This document shows positions 25,312 through 33,573 of a stretch of DNA of 64,000 nt, in pieces. The first letter of the stretch is position 1. Each line of letters opens with the position of its first letter. The DNA comes from Bacillota bacterium (GTDB lineage Bacteria > Bacillota > Clostridia > Christensenellales > SZUA-584), in assembly GCA_023460085.1 (NCBI GenBank), contig JAEWRI010000036.1, forward strand, positions 347,449 through 411,448, given 5' to 3'. The notes beneath the pieces are model-generated. The model had not been told where the DNA came from, made no database searches, and saw nothing but the letters and a program-made list of their open reading frames with translations. The translations under genes and the position numbers were made by a program.

Positions 25312-26517
25312 TTATTTCCGCTGCTCGTCCAGCAGCGCTTTCACCTTGACAGGCAAGCTGAACAGGTTGATGAAGCCCTCGGCATCCTTCTGGTTGTATA
25401 CCTCGTCGCGGCCGAACGTGACGAACGCTTCGCTGTAAAGGGAATACGGCGATTTCATGCCGACCGTGGCACAGCGGCCCTTGTAAAGCTTCAGGCGCAC
25501 CGTACCCGTCACGGTCTGCTGCGTCGCATCCACAAACGCGGAAAGCGACTCGCGCAGCGGCGTGTACCACTGACCATAGTATACCATTTCGGAGAACTTG
25601 AGCGCAACGCCCTGCTTGTAATGCAGCGTATCCCTGTCAAGCGCAATGCTCTCCAGCGCGCGGTGCGCCTCGAAGAGGATAGCGCCTGCCGGGTTCTCGT
25701 ACACCCCGCGCGACTTCATGCCGACGAGGCGGTTCTCCACCATGTCGTCGATGCCCACGCCATGCTTTGCGCCGACTGCGTTCAGCGCCGCGATGAGCTC
25801 CACCGGCGAAAGCTTCTTGCCGTCCACCGCCACCGGAATGCCCTTCTCGAAGTCGATTTCCACGTATTCCGGCTGGTCGGGCGCGGCTTCGGGCGGCGTG
25901 CAGACAAGATACAGGTCGTTCTGCGGCTCGTTCCACGGATCCTCAAGGTCCGCACCCTCGTGGCTCATGTGCCACAGGTTCGTGTCCACGCTGTAGGGCC
26001 GCTTCTTCGATACGGGCAGCGGCAGATTGCGCGCCTCGAGATACGCGATGGCGTCCTCTCTGGAGCGGATGTCCCAGATGCGCCACGGCGCGATGATCTT
26101 CATGCTGGGCGCGAGCGCCTTGATGGTCAGCTCGAAACGCACCTGATCGTTGCCCTTGCCCGTCGCTCCGTGGGCAATCGCCTCGCACCCTTCCTTTTTC
26201 GCGATCTCGACCAGACGCTTGGCAATGAGGGGCCGCGCCATGGAGGTACCCAGCAGGTATTTGCCCTCGTAGATCGCTCCCGCTTTAAGCGTCGGGAATA
26301 TAAAATCGGTTACGAATTCTTCTTTTAAATCCTCGATATACAGCTTGGCTGCGCCGCTCTTCGCCGCCTTCTCGTGCAGCGGCGCCAGCTCCTCGCCCTG
26401 TCCTACGTCCGCCGCCATCGCGACGACCTCGCAGTCGTAATTCTCCTTCAGCCACGGTACGATGACCGAGGTATCGAGTCCGCCCGAATAGGCGAGCAGT
26501 ATTTTTGTTTTTGCCAT
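25312..26517 (-). CDS. argG: Argininosuccinate synthase
   Basis: 401 aa. ATP-dependent joining of citrulline and aspartate. N-terminal PP-loop ILLAYSGGLDTSVIVPWL, plus GATGKGNDQVRFEL and CSPYSLYSE-like region MKSPYSLYSEAF. GGAGG is 9 nt upstream. First gene of argGH, preceded by two ARG-box-like sites that overlap its promoter. Confidence 0.98.
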   Translation of the reverse strand: MAKTKILLAYSGGLDTSVIVPWLKENYDCEVVAMAADVGQGEELAPLHEKAAKSGAAKLYIEDLKEEFVTDFIFPTLKAGAIYEGKYLLGTSMARPLIAKRLVEIAKKEGCEAIAHGATGKGNDQVRFELTIKALAPSMKIIAPWRIWDIRSREDAIAYLEARNLPLPVSKKRPYSVDTNLWHMSHEGADLEDPWNEPQNDLYLVCTPPEAAPDQPEYVEIDFEKGIPVAVDGKKLSPVELIAALNAVGAKHGVGIDDMVENRLVGMKSRGVYENPAGAILFEAHRALESIALDRDTLHYKQGVALKFSEMVYYGQWYTPLRESLSAFVDATQQTVTGTVRLKLYKGRCATVGMKSPYSLYSEAFVTFGRDEVYNQKDAEGFINLFSLPVKVKALLDEQRK

Positions 26518-26540
26518 GTCAAGAAACCTCCGCGTTGATG

Positions 26541-26575
26541 CTTATAATTATACATTAACGTGCATAATTATTCAA
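26541..26575 (-). promoter_or_regulatory. argGH promoter with tandem ARG boxes
   Basis: Minus-strand TTGAAT (26570-26575), 17-bp spacer, TATAAT (26547-26552). TGAATAATTATGCA (26574-26561) matches the ARG-box pattern TGAATWWWWATTCA at 13 of 14 positions; TGTATAATTATAAG (26554-26541) is a weaker second site 20 bp away. ArgR binding would cover the promoter. Confidence 0.8.
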
Positions 26576-26593
26576 GCATTTTTTGAAGGTTTC

Positions 26594-27550
26594 TCAGAAT
26601 AACCCCAGGGAACGCATCAGAAATATCCAGCCGACCAGCGTGACCGCGGACGCGGCGGTGGAAAACACCACGATATGCCCCGCGAGCGTGCAGTCGCCGC
26701 CCATCTGCTCTGCCATGGTGAAGGATACCACGGCTGTAGGCGCGCAGTACACCGGCAGCAGCGATATGAGCGCGAGCCCGCGAAAACCCAGCAGCACCGC
26801 GCCCGTTACCATCACGGCGGGAATCACCACCAATTTTCCGACAACGGCTGCGACGAGCGGGCGGGCACAGTTCCCTACCGTCTTGAAATCGAAGAAGCCA
26901 CCCAGCAGTATCAGCGCCAGCGGCGTAGCGATACCTGCCACGCTGCCGATGAACTCATCCAGCACATCGGGCGGCCGGATCCCCAGCACCAGCATCAGTA
27001 TGCCCGCGGCGGAGGCGATGATCAGCGGGTTTCTGATGATGTTCAGCAGCATCCTGCCCGCTTTCACCGGCTCTCCGCTGAACATGCCAAACGCAATGAC
27101 CGCGAACACGTTATTGATGGGCGCAATCACCGCAACGAGGAGCGTAATCAGCCCAAGGCTCGCCGCGCTGGTAAAACCCAGTTGACCGCAGACCTGCGCC
27201 ACCACGGGCACGCCCATCAGCAGTATGTTGCTCCGCGCGATCCCCTGCACCATTACGCTGCGGCGCGTGTTATCCTTCACAAAAAAAGGCACGAACACGA
27301 GCAGCAGTATGAATGTCGCGGTAATGGTCACTGCGGCGTACAGTATCACGGGGCCATTGAACGCCTGAGATGCGTCCGCGCTGTACAGGTTATAAAATAC
27401 CATGCAGGGAATGAAGGCGTTGAACGATACCTTGTTCATGGCGCTCAGCGTCTGAGGGCCAAGCAGCTTTAAGCGTTTCAGAAAATATCCCAGCGAAACA
27501 AGCAGCACGATGGGCAGTATGGCTTTAACGGGCAGCAGCAGATTTTCCAT
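26594..27550 (-). CDS. AEC (auxin efflux carrier) family transporter
   Basis: 318 aa, about ten membrane segments in the two-bundle AEC arrangement; VYCAPTAVVSFTMAEQMGG and GMFSGEPVKAGRMLLNIIRN are family features. Such carriers export or import organic acids such as malate. Its ATG overlaps the galK stop (TGATG), so it is translationally coupled to galactokinase, an unusual pairing. No terminator separates it from the argGH promoter. Confidence 0.9.
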   Translation of the reverse strand: MENLLLPVKAILPIVLLVSLGYFLKRLKLLGPQTLSAMNKVSFNAFIPCMVFYNLYSADASQAFNGPVILYAAVTITATFILLLVFVPFFVKDNTRRSVMVQGIARSNILLMGVPVVAQVCGQLGFTSAASLGLITLLVAVIAPINNVFAVIAFGMFSGEPVKAGRMLLNIIRNPLIIASAAGILMLVLGIRPPDVLDEFIGSVAGIATPLALILLGGFFDFKTVGNCARPLVAAVVGKLVVIPAVMVTGAVLLGFRGLALISLLPVYCAPTAVVSFTMAEQMGGDCTLAGHIVVFSTAASAVTLVGWIFLMRSLGLF

Positions 27551-28815
27551 CAGTCATTCCTTAAGTTGTCCGAAATTACGTCCTCCGCCTGTACAAGCAC
27601 CGCGCCCGCCGACCGGAAGGACAGCGCGCTGCAGCAGCCCGCGCCGAACACGGCCTCCATTGCGCTGCGGTATACCGACAGCATGCCCAGCGGCACATAC
27701 GCCTGTATGGTACCGGCGAAGCCGCCGCCGTGCACACGCCACGCACCGCAGCCCTCCAGCAGACGCTCGGAAAGCGACAGTCCCAGCGCCACCGGCTGTG
27801 TATCGGGTGCGCCCGATACCGATACGTTCTGCAGGTACTCCCAGGAGGATCGCCCGCTTTCCCGCACTGTCCGCAGAAACGCGTCCATGTCGCCGCGCTT
27901 CAGCGCACCGGCCATCGCCGCGGGGCGGCGGTTCTCGCTAAAGAAGTGCAGCGCACGCAGTACGGCTCTGTCGCCGCAGACGGCACGCAGTTCAGGTAGC
28001 CGCGCAAGAAACGCTTCCTCTTCACAGAAGCGCAGCCACTTCTGCCCAAGGCGCTGTGCGATCTCACCCATCTCATGCGGAATGGCGGCGTACTCTGCCG
28101 TGAGTGAATCGTGCCCCCCGCCCGTGTCCACGACGCACAGCGCGTAGCCGTGAGCGCGTAAATCGAAACCGATGCTCTCGTGTACCGGCGCGGAGGTGTC
28201 TAAAAAGTCGATATAAGAAACGCCGCCGAGCGCGCAGGCCATCTGATCCTGCAGGCCGCACGGCTTACCGAAAAATTCATTTTCAGCGTACTGGCCGACC
28301 ATCGCCATTTCGGTTGCGGACAGCTCATACTCGTTGTAGAGTGCATTCAATATGGCACCGATGAGCACCTCAAACGACGCCGAGGAAGACAGTCCGGAGC
28401 CGCGCAGCACATCCGAGGTAACCCATGCGCTAAAGCCGCCGATACGGTAACCGCGGTTTTTCAGCCCCGCCGCCACGCCGCGCACGACCGCGGCCGAATG
28501 CCCTTTTTCCCCCTCCAGGGGCGACAGGGTATCGAGATCAACGGAGAAAGGCTCGTAGCCCTCCGATACCACATCGATGCGCGCCGCCTCCTGCCTGCGC
28601 ACCGCCGCGATGCTGTCCAGATCGACAGCAGCGGTCAGTACGCAGCCGTGCTGGTGATCGGTGTGGTTGCCTCCCAGCTCGCTCCGCCCCGGCGCCGAAA
28701 GAAACGCCTCCGGTTCCGCGCCGAAATTTTCCCTGAATCGTTCCGCGGCGCGCGCATAGCGCCGCCTTTGCAGCTCCGTGGCATCGCCGTAGAGCTTGTC
28801 CAACTCCATAACCAT
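27550..28815 (-). CDS. galK: Galactokinase (GHMP kinase family)
   Basis: 421 aa. Phosphorylates galactose at C1. Motifs: GRSELGGNHTDHQHG (galactokinase signature, variant), SDVLRGSGLSSSASFEVLIG (ATP-binding GHMP motif 2) and VVDTGGGHDSLT (motif 3 region, followed by C-terminal VHGGGFAGTIQAYVP). The signature has GGNHTDHQHG where Leloir enzymes commonly have GEHTDYNGG, so sugar specificity may differ. Start at MVMELDK with GGAGG 6 nt upstream. No galT/galE nearby. Confidence 0.85.
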   Translation of the reverse strand: MVMELDKLYGDATELQRRRYARAAERFRENFGAEPEAFLSAPGRSELGGNHTDHQHGCVLTAAVDLDSIAAVRRQEAARIDVVSEGYEPFSVDLDTLSPLEGEKGHSAAVVRGVAAGLKNRGYRIGGFSAWVTSDVLRGSGLSSSASFEVLIGAILNALYNEYELSATEMAMVGQYAENEFFGKPCGLQDQMACALGGVSYIDFLDTSAPVHESIGFDLRAHGYALCVVDTGGGHDSLTAEYAAIPHEMGEIAQRLGQKWLRFCEEEAFLARLPELRAVCGDRAVLRALHFFSENRRPAAMAGALKRGDMDAFLRTVRESGRSSWEYLQNVSVSGAPDTQPVALGLSLSERLLEGCGAWRVHGGGFAGTIQAYVPLGMLSVYRSAMEAVFGAGCCSALSFRSAGAVLVQAEDVISDNLRND

Positions 28816-28905
28816 CGCGCGCCTCCATGCTGCCGCAATATCGCGCGGCATTCTGGCTTGTATTATATCATGAAGCCGCACGCATGGATACGGAAATGTC
28901 GAATT

Positions 28906-29982
28906 TCAGCGCTTTTCCCGCATTTCGGTACGAATAGCCTGCATGATTTTCTCTGCCTTCCGATCCACACCCGCGAAATCCATATAGGGTACGTAATACC
29001 GCTCCAGCGCATCGTGCGCCGCCTTGGCTCGGGCCAGTGTGAACAGCGCCTCGCCCAGCAGCGCGTCGAACTCCGCTTCCGCAAATTCCGCGACGCCGCC
29101 CTGCACATACGGCGTAAGGTCTATGGTCTGTTTCACCCCCTCGGGAATATCGACGCAGCGGCTGCGCGAAACGAACGCCAGCTTCAGCCCCGGAACAACG
29201 AGGTGGTCGATACGCCTTGAAGGATCCATCGGACAATAGTATTGTTCCACGTCGTAACCGCGCAGCGCAGCGGCGTCCGAAACGCGCGTCAGCAGCTCCG
29301 TCACCCCCGCGCCCCAGCGGCTTTCCACGGCGTATACAGAGTAATCGTCGTCATACAGTGTATCCGCGTGGCTGACAACACCCAGCGGTGTTATCGCGCT
29401 CGCGAACCGTTTTCTGACAGCGCCCTGTCTTTCGCCCGAGGCTTCATCTGCCATATGGGTTTCCACAACCCGGCGAAACTCCGCATGTACGCCCTGCGGA
29501 TCCGCCGCCCCATGCAGCGCCAGCGCATCGTCCATCATGCACTTTGCCGCGGCCAGATAGCGGTACGCGCGCGCAAACAGCTTCCCGACGTGTTCGCCTG
29601 TGCTTATCACGGCTTCGCGGTGCTGCCGGATACCCTCCGCGTCCCAGTACTCGCCAAGGTTGACGATCTCATCCACCGCGCCCGGGTTTTTCGGATCGAC
29701 GATATGCGGCGCGGTGCCGTCTATCAGCGCGATGCGCAGGGCGGGAATCACGATGCCGTCCAGCGATTCGGGGTCGGACGAGCAGTGCAGGTATTCTACC
29801 GGAAACCCTTCGTCAGACAGCCGCACCGCGATGCGCTCCATAAAAGTAGATTTGCCCACGCCCGGCCCGCCCTTCAGGCAGAATATGCGTGCAGCCTCGC
29901 GCTGCGGCAATATATATGCGTAATACGAGAAGAATCCTTCACTGGTATTGCCTCCCGGAAAGTAGTGTCTGTGTTTTGGCAT
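28906..29982 (-). CDS. Twin P-loop ATPase-like protein with degenerate second P-loop (PRK06851-like)
   Basis: 358 aa made of two related halves. First half: Walker A GGPGVGKST (38-46), HCSSDPESLDGIVIPALRIA. Second half: the equivalent loop is SRWGAGVTE (221-229), without the lysine, followed by YCPMDPSRRIDHLVVPGLKL. Both halves thus share the P-loop, a C-x2-DP segment and a VxPxLxxA strand. I associate the family with uncharacterised ATPases of Firmicutes. GAGAGGTGAGGG precedes the ATG. Function unknown; only the first site looks able to bind nucleotide. Confidence 0.8.
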   Translation of the reverse strand: MPKHRHYFPGGNTSEGFFSYYAYILPQREAARIFCLKGGPGVGKSTFMERIAVRLSDEGFPVEYLHCSSDPESLDGIVIPALRIALIDGTAPHIVDPKNPGAVDEIVNLGEYWDAEGIRQHREAVISTGEHVGKLFARAYRYLAAAKCMMDDALALHGAADPQGVHAEFRRVVETHMADEASGERQGAVRKRFASAITPLGVVSHADTLYDDDYSVYAVESRWGAGVTELLTRVSDAAALRGYDVEQYYCPMDPSRRIDHLVVPGLKLAFVSRSRCVDIPEGVKQTIDLTPYVQGGVAEFAEAEFDALLGEALFTLARAKAAHDALERYYVPYMDFAGVDRKAEKIMQAIRTEMREKR

Positions 29983-30059
29983 ACCCTCACCTCTCTGTTA
30001 TTCTACTATTATCCTATGATGTACAGTCACGGCTCATTCTCCGCTTTTTTCTGTACCGG

Positions 30060-30089
30060 TTGTTTTAAACGGACAGGCAGTGCTATAAT
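30060..30089 (+). promoter_or_regulatory. Rubrerythrin promoter
   Basis: TTGTTT (30060-30065), 18-bp spacer, TATAAT (30084-30089). Confidence 0.68.
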
Positions 30090-30131
30090 GAAAAAAAGCG
30101 TATTACAGGAAAACTAAAGGAGGTTTGTATA

Positions 30132-30626
30132 ATGGGCAAAAACAAAACGATCGACAATCTGATGGAGGCGTTCGCCGGGGAGTCACAGGCCAACCGCAAA
30201 TATATGGCCTACGCGAAGCAGGCTGAAGCGGAGGGCCGCCTGAACGCAGCCAAGCTCTTCCGCGCCGCCGCAGACGCTGAGACCATTCACGCGCTCAAGG
30301 AGTTCGATCTGGCGGGCCGTGTCGGCCGTACAGAGGACAATCTGAAAGACGCTATCGAGGGCGAGACGCACGAGTATAAATCGATGTATCCCGGCTTCGT
30401 CAGAACTGCGGAGGCCGAGGATAACCGTGCTGCACAGCGCGCTTTTACGTTTGCGATGAAGGCGGAAGAAGTGCACGCCAAGCTCTATACCGACGCGCTC
30501 AAAAATATCGACACCGCGGGGGAGGTATACTACTATCTGTGCCCCGTATGCGGCAACATCGAGATGCTGCTGCCGGAAGCCTGCCCCATCTGCGGCGCGC
30601 CGGGCAGTAAATTCATTAAATATTAA
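30132..30626 (+). CDS. rbr: Rubrerythrin
   Basis: 164 aa. Peroxide reductase of anaerobes. Four-helix diiron domain with ligands in AFAGESQANRKYM, ADAETIHALKEF, EGETHEYKSMYPGF and KAEEVHAKLY; C-terminal rubredoxin-like domain with CPVCG and CPICG binding one iron. AAAGGAGG ribosome binding site. Monocistronic with its own promoter and terminator. Confidence 0.96.
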   Translation: MGKNKTIDNLMEAFAGESQANRKYMAYAKQAEAEGRLNAAKLFRAAADAETIHALKEFDLAGRVGRTEDNLKDAIEGETHEYKSMYPGFVRTAEAEDNRAAQRAFTFAMKAEEVHAKLYTDALKNIDTAGEVYYYLCPVCGNIEMLLPEACPICGAPGSKFIKY

Positions 30627-30642
30627 AACAGCTTGTATGCAA

Positions 30643-30670
30643 AAAAGCCGACGGAATCCCGTCGGCTTTT
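30643..30670. terminator. Bidirectional terminator between rubrerythrin and cotF-like genes
   Basis: AAAAGCCGACGG-aatc-CCGTCGGCTTTT, 8 GC-rich pairs plus A/T pairs on both sides. Confidence 0.92.
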
Positions 30671-30678
30671 GCGCGCCT

Positions 30679-31023
30679 TCAGGCGCCCAACTGACCCTTA
30701 ATCTGCTGCACCTCATTGTCATCCGCCATGCTCGCGGGCTGGTAATAGCCCTTGCTCTGCGCAATTTGGAACAGCTCGTACTGGGACGTCTCGTCCCCGT
30801 TTCGAATCTGCTGAAGCGTCTGCCGCAGATTCTGATTGGCGCACTCTGAGATGGCTGTCGTATAAGCCGTCAGACTGCTCTTGATGGATGCCAGCGCGTC
30901 GTTTACCATTGCTTTTTCCTGCAGCGCGCCGCCGGGTTGGGCACCGGTTTCAAAGCTTCCCGTCTCCATCTTCATGTCCTGCGTAGTACCACTGGCCATA
31001 AAATCCTGGTTTCTGTTTCGCAT
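30679..31023 (-). CDS. CotF-family spore coat protein
   Basis: 114 aa, hydrophilic helical: ALQEKAMVNDALASIKSSLT, then YTTAISECANQNLRQTLQQI and QYELFQIAQSKGYYQPA, the pattern of the Coat F domain. Expected in the spore coat or crust. GGAGG 5 nt upstream. Second gene after the 61-aa protein, 9 bp away, in an apparent forespore-type transcription unit. Confidence 0.9.
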   Translation of the reverse strand: MRNRNQDFMASGTTQDMKMETGSFETGAQPGGALQEKAMVNDALASIKSSLTAYTTAISECANQNLRQTLQQIRNGDETSQYELFQIAQSKGYYQPASMADDNEVQQIKGQLGA

Positions 31024-31032
31024 GATACCCTC

Positions 31033-31218
31033 CTAACCCAAGAATGACAGCAGCTGCTGCTTGGTTTTCTGCGCTTCCTGCGCCGATTTTTGAAAATACG
31101 CCTTTACCTGTGGATCGCTGGACTGCTGTGCATAGGTCTGCATTTTCTGGAACGCCGTGTCGTGTGCGCCTATCAGGTGCCGCAGATTCTGCAGCTCCAC
31201 TTTGTTCAGTTGTGACAT
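31033..31218 (-). CDS. Small coat-associated protein
   Basis: 61 aa helical protein: MSQLNKVELQNLRHLIGAHD, then QSSDPQVKAYFQKSAQEAQK. It resembles the short partner proteins that accompany CotF genes in Clostridia and may be a truncated Coat F helix pair. AAGGAG 7 nt upstream. First gene of the two-gene unit. Confidence 0.82.
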   Translation of the reverse strand: MSQLNKVELQNLRHLIGAHDTAFQKMQTYAQQSSDPQVKAYFQKSAQEAQKTKQQLLSFLG

Positions 31219-31250
31219 TCTCTCGCTCCTTTCATTTTCTCAACACTGTT

Positions 31251-31280
31251 TAGTATCCTTCGATGCACCTGCCAATATTC
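31251..31280 (-). promoter_or_regulatory. Candidate forespore sigma-F/sigma-G promoter for the coat gene pair
   Basis: Minus-strand GAATA (31276-31280), 18-bp spacer, GATACTA (31251-31257). The consensus for sigma-F/G is GHATR-N18-CATNHTA; the -35 is perfect and the -10 matches 6 of 7. The start codon follows at 31218. Confidence 0.6.
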
Positions 31281-31312
31281 CGGGAGTTAAAATCATACAA
31301 TCATCCTTTGTA

Positions 31313-31340
31313 CACAAAAAAACCGCCGGTAAAGGCGGTT
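31313..31340 (-). terminator. Terminator of the lcp gene
   Basis: On the minus strand AACCGCC (31340-31334), 6-nt loop, GGCGGTT (31327-31321), followed by a run of T. Confidence 0.85.
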
Positions 31341-31360
31341 CTCTTTAAAATATTGGATTC

Positions 31361-33199
31361 TCAGTTAAAATCGACGTAAACCTCATTGACGGTCTTGTCG
31401 GACTCATAGTTGACGCGCCACTTGGAGTCCTTGGGAGCCGTAATGCTGAACATACCGCACAGCGTGGTAATATCCTTCTTCAGCTGTGTTTCCAGCGCCA
31501 CCAGCTCCTCGCCGGAAGCATAGCTCGCGTACCCTTCCAGCGCCGTACGCTCCGCCAGTATCTGGTTGTAAAGCGTCCATTCCGCGCCGGTGTCAAGGTA
31601 CTTGCGGTACCCTCCCGGAGGAGGCGTTGCTGTCGGCGAAGCGGTTGCCGTGGGCGTCGGAGATACCTCTGTGCCGCTCGTCTCACCCGCACTGATTTCC
31701 GGGGTGGCTGTAGGCGACGGCGACGGTGTCGCTGTCGGCTGCACCGGCTTCGCCTTATCCGCCTCAAGCAGCTGCCCTACCTGCGCGATGATGGGATCGG
31801 CAACCTCCATGTACTGAGGTGCCTGCATCGTGCCCCAGAGCGTCTGTGCTGCAGACAGCATGTAGCTCGTACGCTTGGGTACGTCGATACCGTAAACGTC
31901 CTTAATGATCTTCACACGGTTGTTCTGATCCGTGATGATAAAGTTCCAGTTGAAGATGTTCACGGAGGAACCCTTCAGCGAATACATCTGAATATCGTTA
32001 TCGGGATCCTCAATGTTGGTCAGCGCGTAATAGGCCAGCGCGGAAATCTGCCCTGTGGTCATATTATAATACAGGTTGCCGTCGAACGAATCGATGATGT
32101 TCGGTATACTGAACAACAGCCCTTCGGACTTAATCTTCTTAAAGATTGCGATCAGCATCTTCTTCTGGCGCTCAACGCGGTGGGAATCGGACGCCTGACC
32201 GCTTCCTACAATATGCTCATCCTTGCGAACGCGCATGTAGTCCAGCGCAGCCTGTCCGTCCATGTGCTGGAACCCTTTAGTATAATTGCGGCCCGCGTTG
32301 TCAAAGGAGATTTCCAAATCGTAATCCACGCCGCCGATGGCATCCACCAGATCCTTCACCGCGTTCATATCCACCGCGAAATAGTAGGGGATCACGATGG
32401 GGTCGTCCGCGCTGCCGCTGCCGCCCAGCATCCACTGTGCCGACTGGCAAACCTTGTCGAAGCCGGCGGTAGAATAATTATTGTCTGCGCTGGGCCAGCC
32501 GCCGCCGCAGTCGATGGACGCATTCAGCTTGTAAATACCGTCCACGCCCGGAATTTTGGCATAGGTATCGCGCGGCAGTGAAATCATGCTGACCTTATTC
32601 GTCTCCCGGTTGATGCTGAGAACGATCATCACGTCGGCGTGGAAATCCTGTTTGCCGCCATGACTAATCCAATCGTCCTCTTCTCGATCCGTGGAATGAT
32701 CCACACCTATCAGCAGTATGTTGATAAATTTCTCCTGCAGCAGGGTCATATCAGATTGGGACAGCAGCACGTCCTCCGGGTCGGGCGTCGCGGTGGGCTC
32801 GGACTCCTGACTGCCCGTCTCCGTGGCAACCTGAGAATTGGTCGCGCTGGGCTTATTGTCATCCGGGTTAAACTGATTCAGCGGATGCGCGAGAAAATCG
32901 TACAGGAAAACGCCGCCTACTATCAGCAGCGCCGCGACCACGCCAATGCACGAAAACACGATGGTCTTCTTCCGAACGCTCCAAGGGGCTCTGGCCTTCT
33001 TTGCCTTTTTGTCTTGAATCTTCACCGGTCTACCCTTCCTCGATTTCTTTTCCATATCGTCTATTATCATAGATTCAGCGCCCTCTTTGACAGCGCTGTG
33101 CACAGTATCAGACGTAACCGGACGCGAGTTTGTTCCGCGCGTTTCGGCATATTCATTGCTTGAACTGTCATTTTTTAAACGGTCGAACCATTTTTTCAT
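31361..33199 (-). CDS. LytR-CpsA-Psr family glycopolymer ligase, copy 1
   Basis: 612 aa. Cytoplasmic basic N-terminus (about 1-85, KKSRKGRPVKIQDKKAKKAR), one membrane segment (about 88-112), LCP domain (about 155-400) with DVMIVLSINRETNKVSMISL, PRDTYAKIPGVDGIYKLNAS and YMRVRKDEH. A Thr/Pro-rich linker (about 490-540) leads to a C-terminal helical domain. LCP enzymes move teichoic acid-like polymers from lipid carrier to peptidoglycan. GGGAGA ribosome binding site. A second LCP gene lies at 45 kb. Confidence 0.93.
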   Translation of the reverse strand: MKKWFDRLKNDSSSNEYAETRGTNSRPVTSDTVHSAVKEGAESMIIDDMEKKSRKGRPVKIQDKKAKKARAPWSVRKKTIVFSCIGVVAALLIVGGVFLYDFLAHPLNQFNPDDNKPSATNSQVATETGSQESEPTATPDPEDVLLSQSDMTLLQEKFINILLIGVDHSTDREEDDWISHGGKQDFHADVMIVLSINRETNKVSMISLPRDTYAKIPGVDGIYKLNASIDCGGGWPSADNNYSTAGFDKVCQSAQWMLGGSGSADDPIVIPYYFAVDMNAVKDLVDAIGGVDYDLEISFDNAGRNYTKGFQHMDGQAALDYMRVRKDEHIVGSGQASDSHRVERQKKMLIAIFKKIKSEGLLFSIPNIIDSFDGNLYYNMTTGQISALAYYALTNIEDPDNDIQMYSLKGSSVNIFNWNFIITDQNNRVKIIKDVYGIDVPKRTSYMLSAAQTLWGTMQAPQYMEVADPIIAQVGQLLEADKAKPVQPTATPSPSPTATPEISAGETSGTEVSPTPTATASPTATPPPGGYRKYLDTGAEWTLYNQILAERTALEGYASYASGEELVALETQLKKDITTLCGMFSITAPKDSKWRVNYESDKTVNEVYVDFN

Positions 33200-33573
33200 T
33201 ACACATCTCCCATGGCCGTTTTCTGTCTATACAAAGCAAGCGACCGCCAGGTCTCCATCTGATGAAAATCCGCGATCACACACAGAAACTAGCATATAAA
33301 GCACAACTTTTCAAGTACATCAAGGGAAATGTTACAATTCTGACACACAAACAACATATCCCACATTCGGGATTCCGCAGGCAATTTTCCTATGCAAATA
33401 TAGGGTTTTACCGCATTTCGCCGCATTTTTCTCGGCGCGGGCGTGACGGAATCGTCACGTTTCAGAGAGGACAAACGCGGGGACGCCGGCATACCGTCAC
33501 CGCATTTGAAAGAAGCAGAAATTATCTATGGCTTTTTACCACCGATACGCGATGCGTACGCCGCGTTCAGCCG
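33200..33573. other. Intergenic region upstream of lcp
   Basis: 374 bp without a credible gene. It holds the lcp promoter (33295-33323) and a perfect 7-bp hairpin CGTGACG-GAAT-CGTCACG (33442-33459) without a T-run. Nothing else recognised. Confidence 0.6.
33295..33323 (-). promoter_or_regulatory. Candidate promoter of lcp copy 1
   Basis: Minus-strand TTGATG (33318-33323), 17-bp spacer, TTTATA (33295-33300). Confidence 0.5.

Noticed and set aside
23957..25438. Long plus-strand frame opposite argH and the end of argG
   Set aside because: Both minus-strand genes are certain by motif; the frame is an antisense artefact.
28990..30010. Sigma-K-like CATAGGATA upstream of the twin P-loop gene
   Set aside because: No AC at the required distance for the -35; a chance match is likely.
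33442..33459. Hairpin CGTGACG-GAAT-CGTCACG as terminator of the phosphatase gene
   Set aside because: No T-run follows on the minus strand, so an intrinsic terminator cannot be claimed.
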